A stretch of DNA of 64,000 bases, taken from NCBI GenBank assembly GCA_014983025.1, contig JADCLP010000001.1, positions 434,001 through 498,000 of the forward strand. The letters run 5' to 3'. Under the pieces are notes generated by a model. It searched no databases, was not told the origin of the DNA, and was given only the letters and a program-made list of their open reading frames with translations. This document shows, piece by piece, positions 56,826-64,000 of the stretch. Position 1 is the first letter of the stretch, and each line of letters begins with the position of its first letter. Both the position numbers and the translations under genes were made by a program. This DNA is from Erythrobacteraceae bacterium E2-1 Yellow Sea (lineage in GTDB: Bacteria > Pseudomonadota > Alphaproteobacteria > Sphingomonadales > Sphingomonadaceae).

Positions 56826-58963
56826 TTGCCCATGCCCCCTGTACCGCCAGCGCGGGCGAGGATTTCAGCCTTGCTGCCATCGGCAACAACGCGCCCCTTA
56901 TCCAGCACAATGATGCGTTCACACAGGTCGAACAAGGCTGGACGATGGGTTGAAATCATTAATGTCTGATCATCCCGCAAGGATGATTTCACACGATCGA
57001 CGAACTGGCGTTCGGTCTGCGAATCCATTGCACCCGTTGGTTCATCCATGAACAACAGATCGCATGGCGTCACAAAGGCACGTGCCAGCGCCAGAAAGCT
57101 GCGCTGCCCGCCTGAAAGGCGGCGGCCCTGTTCGCCCACGGCACGGTCAAAACCGCTGTCATCACGGGCCAGGAATTCATCTGCCCCGCTCATGCGCAAC
57201 GCCTCGAACAGGCGTTCATCCTCAACCTCAGGCGCACCAAGCGCAAGATTGTCCTTGATCGATCCGGTAAACAAGGTCGCGTCCTGTCCTACAAAGCGGA
57301 ATGCTTTGCGTAGGTCTTGCGGGCGGAATTGGCGAGAGTCGATGCCGTTTACCAAGAAAGCGCCGTCAGTGGGCTGATAAAGTCCGCAAATTAACCTTCC
57401 GAGCGTGGACTTTCCCGAAGCGACACGCCCAATAAGGGCAATCCTTTCACCCGGCTTGATGGTCAGGTTAATCCTGTCCAGCGCAGCCAGCGGCGCTTCT
57501 GGATAGGCAAAGCTGCATTCTTCCAGTTTGATCGTCGCATTGCGGACCGTGGCAGGCAAGGTGGATGCGCCCTGCTTGCGTTCATCTTCCACGTCAAACA
57601 GCCGCTCGATCGAATCCAGCGCCTCATTCGCCTGGCGGAAGCGGGTCAGCAGGAAGGCGATCTGTCCTGCTGGCGCCAGTGAGCGCGATGCCAGCATAAC
57701 GATGGCGATGATCGCACCCATGGTGATGATCCCGGCATCGAACATGTAATAACCGCCGATGATCAACGCGATCGTGTTCAATTGCTGGAATGATTGCGCC
57801 AGCCCAACTGCCTTGGACTGGATGCGTTTCAGCCGTTGCTGTGATTTACTGCCGATTTCAGCCAGATTGTACCAGCGCCCGATCATGGTCCGTTCGCCAG
57901 ACATGGATTTGAGCGTTTCCATGCCTGCCACAGATTCGACCAGCAAAGTCTGCTGCAGTCCGTGGTCAGACTGTGCGTCGCGCGCCGCATCGGCAACCTT
58001 GCGCTGCAGATGGAAACCAGCCACCACCATCAGGCCCATCATCACAACGGGCACCAGCGCCAGCCAATGCGCAATATAGGCGATGACCGCCACGAACACG
58101 ACCAGGAACAGCAAGTCTACCATCAGGACAATCGTGGTTGAGGCGAAAAAATCGCGCACGACCGTATATTCGCTGACGCGCGCAGCCAATGCGCCGGTAT
58201 TGCCCTGGCGCGCCGATAGCGGCAGCCCCAGCACCCGTCCAAAAATCTTTTGCGACAGGCGGATATCCAGCCGCCGGCCAATCTCATCCACCACATTGGT
58301 ACGCGCAGATTTGAGCAGGAACTCCATCCCGAATGCAATCAGCACGCCAATGCCCAGAACCCATAGTGTGGACACCGCACGGTTGGGAATGACGCGGTCA
58401 TACACGTTCATCGAGAACAAGGGCAGTGATACGGCCAGCATGTTGATGATGAAGGATGCGACAAGGACAGAACGGAATGCCTTGCGTTCCTTGCGCAGTT
58501 CACCCCAAAACCAGTGATGGCGCGCTTTCTTGTGCCAGGGCGAACCCTGTTCGCGCAGGGCATCCGGATCACCGAACACCGACACGAATTGACCCGTGTA
58601 GAGATCCTGCAATTCATCACGCGAAATCCAGCTGGATTCACCTGAATCGGGTTTCCACAACAACAGGTCGCCATCGCGTGCTTCATGCACAACGCCAACC
58701 TGCCCTTCAGCAAGGGCGATCAGCGCGGGATATTCGCTATCCCGCGTCGGCAGTTTCTTGAAATCCTGGATATCGAAATCCAGCCCCGCCAATTCCACCG
58801 CAGCCGCAGCCTGGTGAAAGGGAAGCTTGCCTGACGCATCACGCGCCAGCGAATCAAGCAGTGCCGGGGAAAAGGCGAGCCCGTAACGGCGCGCCAATTC
58901 CCCGATACACTGAATTAACGGGTCATTCGCCTGCAGGGCGTTGGAGTTCCTTTGCTGCAGCAC
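56822..58963 (-). CDS. Type I secretion ABC exporter (LapB-like)
   Basis: 713 aa, GTG start at 58963 with GAGG six bases before. Domains: N-terminal C39-like domain (about 1-130) without the catalytic Cys, so a substrate-docking CLD rather than a protease; six membrane helices (about 150-430); ATPase with Walker A GRVASGKST, signature LSGGQRSFLAL, Walker B LLFMDEPTGAMD and the His of ISTHRPALFD. It exports the adhesin in one step with HlyD and TolC. In order after the TolC gene. Confidence 0.95.
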   Translation of the reverse strand: MLQQRNSNALQANDPLIQCIGELARRYGLAFSPALLDSLARDASGKLPFHQAAAAVELAGLDFDIQDFKKLPTRDSEYPALIALAEGQVGVVHEARDGDLLLWKPDSGESSWISRDELQDLYTGQFVSVFGDPDALREQGSPWHKKARHHWFWGELRKERKAFRSVLVASFIINMLAVSLPLFSMNVYDRVIPNRAVSTLWVLGIGVLIAFGMEFLLKSARTNVVDEIGRRLDIRLSQKIFGRVLGLPLSARQGNTGALAARVSEYTVVRDFFASTTIVLMVDLLFLVVFVAVIAYIAHWLALVPVVMMGLMVVAGFHLQRKVADAARDAQSDHGLQQTLLVESVAGMETLKSMSGERTMIGRWYNLAEIGSKSQQRLKRIQSKAVGLAQSFQQLNTIALIIGGYYMFDAGIITMGAIIAIVMLASRSLAPAGQIAFLLTRFRQANEALDSIERLFDVEDERKQGASTLPATVRNATIKLEECSFAYPEAPLAALDRINLTIKPGERIALIGRVASGKSTLGRLICGLYQPTDGAFLVNGIDSRQFRPQDLRKAFRFVGQDATLFTGSIKDNLALGAPEVEDERLFEALRMSGADEFLARDDSGFDRAVGEQGRRLSGGQRSFLALARAFVTPCDLLFMDEPTGAMDSQTERQFVDRVKSSLRDDQTLMISTHRPALFDLCERIIVLDKGRVVADGSKAEILARAGGTGGMGK

Positions 58964-58989
58964 GAATACCTCACAATCTTTGCACCGGC

Positions 58990-60393
58990 TTAGTTAGGAT
59001 AACGCCGGTAATCAGTTTCTGCATCTTTGGGCGGACCATAATCGAACCGCTCACGCTCGTTCTTGCCGGCGCCAGCGCCCGGGGCGATGCTCATCGCGTC
59101 CAGGAGTCGATTCGTTGCGGCCAGAACCTGATATTGCGCAAAAAGTTGAGAAAAACGTGAAGTTTCCAAACGCACCTGCGTATTGAAGCGCGTATTTTGC
59201 GCATCCAGCACGTCCAGCAGTGAACGACGGCCCACATTGAACTGGCTGCGATAGCTCAGCAGCAAGTCATCGCTGACTTCCGACTGGCGTGCGAGGGCCG
59301 TGCCGATATTGCGCTGTGCCTTCAAGGCAGTCCAGGCGTTAGACACATCTTCTTCTGCCTGACGGGTGCGTTCATGCAGGCGATAGCGGGCCTGCGAAGC
59401 GCGATGTACCATTTCCTGGTACTTTGCCTTCATCTGGCCACCATTGAAGATATTCCAACGCAGGTAAACGCGCGCCTGAATATCATTGGTTTCGCCCTTG
59501 AAGCCATCGATGTCTTCACCGATCCGGCCACGCGCATCTACGCCAATGGTGGGATAGAAATCACCCTTGGCGGCCATCACCATGGCATGTGCCGCGTCAA
59601 CATCAGCCTGTGCTTCACGCACCAGCGGGTTGGCGGTACGCGCCAGTCCAATGGCTTCATCCTCTGTCGAAGGCAGCGCTACAGCCAAATCTGGCGGCAG
59701 GGTGACCTGATCAATGTCAAGGCCGGACAGACGCCGCAGAATGTTCTGTGCGGTTTCCAGCGCTTCCGTTGCTTCTTCATTGCGAACCACAGCCGCCTGC
59801 AGCCGTTCTTCGGCTTGTTGCAGATCCGCGACTGAGATCGATTCCTGCTCAACGCCCTTGCCCAAGTCAGAAACCAGGGCCTGGTGGAATGAGAGGTTGT
59901 CCTGGCTCGCTGCCACAACACGCTGTTGCAGCAACACATCCAGATACTGGCGAGCGACCTGAAGGGCTATGAACTCTGATCGTTCAACAACACGCAGCGA
60001 TGCACCATCGACACGCGCTGCCTGGCGCAGCAATTCACCCTTGCGACGACCGAAGTCAATCACAGTCCAATCGAACATGCCCTGTACTTCGACAGGATAC
60101 AGTTCCTGATTGGCGATGCCCAGATTACGGCGCGTGTTGTTTTCCAACCGGCGGACACCGGCAGAAGCTTCCACATCGATCGTGGGCAGGAACAGAGATT
60201 GTGCCTGTTCACGTTCGAACTGGATGGCTTCAGTATTATACTGCGCCTGCAGGATTTCAGGGTTGGCCATGATTGCCGTTTCGATGGCTTCCTGCATCGA
60301 TACGGTGCCATCAGCAGATTGCGCGATGGCCATGGGCGAAGTTGCTGCAAGCAGGGTGGCAGCGGCGAAGCTGGTAAGTGTCTTCTTCATCAT
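58990..60393 (-). CDS. TolC-family outer-membrane channel (LapE-like)
   Basis: 467 aa. GGAGGGAGC precedes the ATG. Signal peptide ends at AIA-Q (about residue 24). The body shows the TolC pattern of long helices: YLDVLLQQRVVAASQDNL, SVADLQQAEERLQAAVVR and, in the second half, LRWNIFNGGQMKAKYQEM, RSLLDVLDAQNTRFNTQV. A short Arg/Asp-rich tail follows. It forms the outer-membrane duct for the type I exporter. Thirteen bases after the OmpA-like gene. Confidence 0.95.
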   Translation of the reverse strand: MMKKTLTSFAAATLLAATSPMAIAQSADGTVSMQEAIETAIMANPEILQAQYNTEAIQFEREQAQSLFLPTIDVEASAGVRRLENNTRRNLGIANQELYPVEVQGMFDWTVIDFGRRKGELLRQAARVDGASLRVVERSEFIALQVARQYLDVLLQQRVVAASQDNLSFHQALVSDLGKGVEQESISVADLQQAEERLQAAVVRNEEATEALETAQNILRRLSGLDIDQVTLPPDLAVALPSTEDEAIGLARTANPLVREAQADVDAAHAMVMAAKGDFYPTIGVDARGRIGEDIDGFKGETNDIQARVYLRWNIFNGGQMKAKYQEMVHRASQARYRLHERTRQAEEDVSNAWTALKAQRNIGTALARQSEVSDDLLLSYRSQFNVGRRSLLDVLDAQNTRFNTQVRLETSRFSQLFAQYQVLAATNRLLDAMSIAPGAGAGKNERERFDYGPPKDAETDYRRYPN

Positions 60394-60405
60394 TGCTCCC
60401 TCCTC

Positions 60406-61110
60406 TTAGCGAACTTTGATTTCGACACGGCGGTTCTGCGGTTCACGCACACCGTCTTCAGTCGGAACCCGAGGATCTTCTTCACCACGGAATTCCACGG
60501 TGACATTGGCACCAGGTACGGCCGGACGCAGCATTTCAGCCACATTGTCGGCGCGTTCCTGCGACAGCTTGTTGTTGTAGCTGTTGGAACCCGATTTATC
60601 GGCATGGCCAACCACGGTCAGATCGCCCCAATTGCAGGCACCATAATTGCCCGCGATGAAGGATACGACTTGCTGTGCTTCGGCCATGGGCGGTTCTGCA
60701 ACATCCCAATCGAAGAAGATCAGCGCCGGATTATCACACACTGGCGGCGGCGGCGGTGGCGGCGGTGGGGGCGGCGGTGCCGGCACATATTGCATCAGCT
60801 GATATGCGCGCACGCATTTGCCAATGCTGACCGGATCCTTGGTCGATGATTTGAGATAACCCAGCGCGATACCGCACTGTGCCTTCGCCTCTATCGCCCA
60901 CAGATAACGCGGGTTGTCCGCATTCACATATCCCGGGTCTTTGGATGCTGCCAGCGCGGCATCAAACCGCATCTGGATTTCACCCCGTAAGCTATCGATA
61001 TCCATCGCCATCAAGGCGTCAGCATCGCTCCCCTGTGCCATGGCGCCCTGGCTGGCAGCGAGTGCCACCACCAGCGACGCGCATGTCGCACCTTTTTTCA
61101 TGATCCGCAT
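60406..61110 (-). CDS. OmpA-family peptidoglycan-binding protein with polyproline linker
   Basis: 234 aa; ATG at 61110 with AGGGGA seven bases upstream. Signal peptide to AMA-Q (about residue 26). N-terminal part of about 85 residues is unclassified; then a run of 12 prolines (PAPPPPPPPPPPPP); then the OmpA C-terminal domain from about 125: ALIFFDWDVAEPP, LTVVGHADKSGSNSYNN, LSQERADNVAEML, VEFRGEEDPRVPTEDGVREP, QNRRVEIKVR. It has the Asp and Arg that bind diaminopimelate. Probably fixes the secretion apparatus or adhesin to the wall. First gene after the adhesin. Confidence 0.93.
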   Translation of the reverse strand: MRIMKKGATCASLVVALAASQGAMAQGSDADALMAMDIDSLRGEIQMRFDAALAASKDPGYVNADNPRYLWAIEAKAQCGIALGYLKSSTKDPVSIGKCVRAYQLMQYVPAPPPPPPPPPPPPVCDNPALIFFDWDVAEPPMAEAQQVVSFIAGNYGACNWGDLTVVGHADKSGSNSYNNKLSQERADNVAEMLRPAVPGANVTVEFRGEEDPRVPTEDGVREPQNRRVEIKVR

Positions 61111-61138
61111 ATTCTTTCCCCTGGTAAAGGATATTCAA

Positions 61139-64000
61139 TCAAGCGTGGACAGCAGCCAGTTCTGCAGCAGTTTGGTCATCCAATACCGCCGTATGGCTGC
61201 TGTCAAATACGAATGCGCCCCCGTCAATGACATGTGTCAACGTAGCAGCGTCGAGGGTTCCGGCATCAGCCAGTTGCACCCCGTCGTCACCCGTGATCTC
61301 ATTAAGCATAGCATCGACAACGTCTTCTGCCAGCACATCTTTTACGATCACGTCGACCTCATCAGTCGTGCGCGGGTCGCTGCCATCCGAACCTTCTTGG
61401 GTCGACATGGCAAGAAGTGCTTCCATCATTGCGCCATCGACATCGCTGCCGAGTGCGAATGCTGCGTCAGATGCCTCACCGGCAACCACACCATCGATGG
61501 AGAAGGTGCTGGTGCCATAGATGGTGACATCGCCATCACCGTCTACCGTCTGGATACCATCGGACACCAGATCGATCGAAGTGATGTGCATTGATTCGAG
61601 CGAAGCGAATTCGCCGTCCTCTGCCTGGGCATCGCCATCGTCCATCCAAACTCCAAATTTACCATATTCGGCATCACCTTGGTCAAGCTGGCCGTTATTA
61701 TTGGAGTCATACAGTTTCAGGACAGCTTCCATATCGGTCATGCCATCATGGCCGAACACGAATTCGGAAGCATCGGTGACCACACCATCGCCATTCGTAT
61801 CATGGAACAGGATGGCGCTGCCGGCAGCGATCCATGCGGTCTTGGTTTTTACACCATCACCGTCATAGTCATAAGCTGCCAGATTGCTGGAGGCGCTGAC
61901 GAATTCATTGCCGCCGCCATCAAGGTCAAGCACGATGGGTGCGACCGGGGCATCCGGCACCGCTCCATCAGCGATCTGGACCGAGAAGTCTTCCGTAGTG
62001 GTCGAGTCGCCATCACCATCGGTGAGAGTAAGACTAAAGTCGATCGTCCTGTCGATCGATTCGTCTTGAACGCCGACAGAAACCAGTTCCACTTTGGTGC
62101 CGCCGCCGCCGAGCGTTTCGCCATACATTTCAATCGACGAAATGAGCTCACCGCCTGGTGCCGTATACGTGTAAGGCCCGTTGGCATCCGTGTTCAGATC
62201 GGCACCGGTAATCGTTACAGCGTCGTAACCGCCACCTACGAAGTGCACCACGATCTGAACGGATTCGCTACCTGTCGCACCTTTGAACTGGAACGTCGCG
62301 AAACTGATGTCCGGCATCGTAACGGCAGGAGGAATGAAACCGCCCGGGCCATCGGGATCTTCAAGCGTGTCAGAACCGAAGTCCCACACGAAGAACTGGC
62401 CATCGTTGAAGTTGTTGTTGTCGATACCCCAACCAGACGTTGAACCATTAACACCTGCCGTCACAAGGTCAGCTGGCGCAACATTACCAGTGTCGTACCA
62501 ATCGACTGGATCGAAGCTGACAGTCGTGTTGTAACCGGAAACAACGGACAGGATGGTCGAACCGCCGTCATCAAGCGCCTGTCCCTGCTCTTCCGGACCT
62601 GCACCGAATGCGGTTGCGCCTCCAATCGGCACATCGGTTACATCCGGATCGAGTGGCGTGATCAGCTCAAAAGTGTACTGACCCGAACTCCCAGCTTCCG
62701 GATTGACGGTAAGTGTGAACACCAGTGTGTCCAGCGTATCGTCATATACACCATTTCCGGCACTGACATCGGTACCATTGTCGCCGTCATCAACATAACC
62801 ATAGAGGACGTTACCATCCTGATAGGTCACTACCGGCAAAGTACCCACGGTAATTCCCGTCGTATCAGCCGAGATCGTCATCGCTGATCCCGTGCCATCG
62901 GCTCCTGCTTCAAAGTGCAGTGTTCCAACAGCAGTCGCCGGATTAGTGGTCAGATCATTGTCGATCTGCTGGTCCTGGATGGGTCCCAGCGTCGGTCCAT
63001 CATCTTCGAAGTGGAACGAGTCACCGATGCTGATCGGGTCGCTGGTTACGCTGTCACCATCGTAATCGGTGATCGTCGCGGTCAGCTTGATCGCATCAGC
63101 AATGATCGATTCCGAAGCGTCATCAGCCGGAACGGCATCATACAGCTCGTCGGGATCGGTCGGATCGTTGTGATAGATCGCACGAGCCTGTTCCTGATCG
63201 ATCGTGCCATCTGCATTCAGCGTCAGAGTGAAGGCAACAACACCGGTATCGTTCTCCAGATAACCCTCAACCGTGTTGCCCACGATACGCAGCAGGATGT
63301 CATCCCCGGTCAGCGTGTCGACCAGGCCTGAATTCGTACCGTTGTCATTAAGCAGAACGAAAGCATATGTGATCGCGTTCGTATCGGCAGCACCGTCTGC
63401 ACCATAAAGCGGCGTGAACAGCGTGCTGAAGTCATTCCCGTCACTGTCCGTAACCGGAATATCGTCATCATCGGTCACCAGCACAGGAGCCGTGGCATTG
63501 TTGGCACCAAAGCTTGGGCTGTCATCATCGATGACCACATTATACGAACCGGCCTTGGTGACGATGTCACCATCAGCATCCTTCGCCGTAATCAGCGGAC
63601 CAAAATCAACCGTGATATCAACAACGTTCTCGCTGTCATCCGTATCTGGATGATCAAGCGGACCCTGGAGCGTGAACTGCGCGGCGCCCGTTGATGGATC
63701 AAGGATGGTGAAGGTGAATACCGGCGATCCACCAGCCGTGGCGGTGATTGACGTGGCAGTAACCACATATGTCACCAGCACACCGCCTGAATACAAGGTC
63801 GGCAGCGTCCCTGCAGCACTCGGGTCGAATGCATAGGTCAGCGGCGCATCGGCACCCGCGCTGAAGAAGCTCGAGAAATTCGTGAGAATTCCAGTGGAAT
63901 CACCAACAGCGTCATTCGTCCCATTGTTGGCGATACCGCCCTGCAAACCATCTTCATCTACCGTCGCAATTGCATTCTCAACGCCAACTGGATTGTCAGG
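61139..64000 (-). CDS. Large type I-secreted adhesin (VCBS/T1SS-143 type), N-terminus outside window
   Basis: 953 aa visible, and the frame is open to the window edge, so the protein is longer. Strongly acidic and Asp/Gly/Thr-rich, poor in Cys. Near the left end of the protein: VENAIATVDEDGLQGGI and TAKDADGDIVTKAGSYNVVI, typical of T1SS-143/VCBS-like repeats; a second repeat-like block with TDYDGDSVTSDPISIGDSFH follows. Closer to the end: APIVLDLDGGGNEFVSASSN and three calcium-loop-like stretches, DYDGDGVKT, DTNGDGVVTDASE, DSNNNGQLDQGD. No classical GGxGxD nonapeptide array was seen in this portion. The C-terminus lacks a cleaved signal, as expected for type I secretion. The likely substrate of the exporter beside it and of the LapG-like protease. 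Confidence 0.88.
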   Translation of the reverse strand, partial: PDNPVGVENAIATVDEDGLQGGIANNGTNDAVGDSTGILTNFSSFFSAGADAPLTYAFDPSAAGTLPTLYSGGVLVTYVVTATSITATAGGSPVFTFTILDPSTGAAQFTLQGPLDHPDTDDSENVVDITVDFGPLITAKDADGDIVTKAGSYNVVIDDDSPSFGANNATAPVLVTDDDDIPVTDSDGNDFSTLFTPLYGADGAADTNAITYAFVLLNDNGTNSGLVDTLTGDDILLRIVGNTVEGYLENDTGVVAFTLTLNADGTIDQEQARAIYHNDPTDPDELYDAVPADDASESIIADAIKLTATITDYDGDSVTSDPISIGDSFHFEDDGPTLGPIQDQQIDNDLTTNPATAVGTLHFEAGADGTGSAMTISADTTGITVGTLPVVTYQDGNVLYGYVDDGDNGTDVSAGNGVYDDTLDTLVFTLTVNPEAGSSGQYTFELITPLDPDVTDVPIGGATAFGAGPEEQGQALDDGGSTILSVVSGYNTTVSFDPVDWYDTGNVAPADLVTAGVNGSTSGWGIDNNNFNDGQFFVWDFGSDTLEDPDGPGGFIPPAVTMPDISFATFQFKGATGSESVQIVVHFVGGGYDAVTITGADLNTDANGPYTYTAPGGELISSIEMYGETLGGGGTKVELVSVGVQDESIDRTIDFSLTLTDGDGDSTTTEDFSVQIADGAVPDAPVAPIVLDLDGGGNEFVSASSNLAAYDYDGDGVKTKTAWIAAGSAILFHDTNGDGVVTDASEFVFGHDGMTDMEAVLKLYDSNNNGQLDQGDAEYGKFGVWMDDGDAQAEDGEFASLESMHITSIDLVSDGIQTVDGDGDVTIYGTSTFSIDGVVAGEASDAAFALGSDVDGAMMEALLAMSTQEGSDGSDPRTTDEVDVIVKDVLAEDVVDAMLNEITGDDGVQLADAGTLDAATLTHVIDGGAFVFDSSHTAVLDDQTAAELAAVHA

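Overview
The window looks like chromosome of a GC-rich alphaproteobacterium. The best fit is Sphingomonadales, probably an Erythrobacteraceae-type marine or freshwater strain. This rests on protein character (sphingomonad-type ribosomal proteins, C-type S14, adk inside the spc/alpha cluster), on the GTTC-N7-GTTC SOS box, and on dispersed GAGCCTGTCGAAGG-type repeats. The genus is inference from memory; no search was run.

Layout. 1-2.2 kb: end of an unidentified structured RNA with a terminator, rlpA, a secreted CHRD protein, and an HTH protein whose linker is built from translated dispersed repeats. 2.3-4.3 kb: a compact retron, with promoter, msr-msd RNA, deoxyribosyltransferase-like effector and reverse transcriptase. 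4.4-7.4 kb: SOS-controlled uvrA. 7.9-15.2 kb: a periplasmic M3 peptidase, a three-gene BtuCDF/FecCDE-type importer, a small unknown protein and a membrane GGDEF-EAL protein. 15.5-23.4 kb: a TCA block mdh-sucD-sucA-sucB-(acyltransferase)-lpdA, with sucC absent. 23.5-30.1 kb: an unknown protein, an M49-like peptidase, an amidase/PepSY/TRIC-channel mini-operon and two tandem paralogous basic secreted proteins.

30.2-50.7 kb, all on the minus strand: a complete str-S10-spc-alpha supercluster read rpsL-rpsG-fusA-tuf-rpsJ...secY-adk-(SRPBCC protein)-rpsM-rpsK-rpoA-rplQ. Candidate promoters, terminators and leader hairpins are visible between the operons. 50.7-53.4 kb: a repeat-rich zone carrying an AIPR-family anti-phage candidate gene. 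53.4-64 kb: a Lap-type adhesin secretion cluster, with a LapG-like cysteine protease facing an operon of adhesin (cut by the window end), OmpA-like protein, TolC, type I ABC exporter, SleB-like wall hydrolase and HlyD adaptor.

The strongest system candidate is the retron at 2312-4328. Its RNA can be read directly: a 22-bp perfect msd hairpin, a CTTAGC branch site and an a1/a2 pairing whose a2 arm is also the effector's ribosome binding site. The retron and AIPR genes look richer in A+T than their neighbours, and copies of the same dispersed repeats lie beside both. No tRNA, rRNA, CRISPR array or insertion sequence was found. Many starts were moved inward from the longest possible reading frame on the basis of ribosome binding sites and family N-termini.
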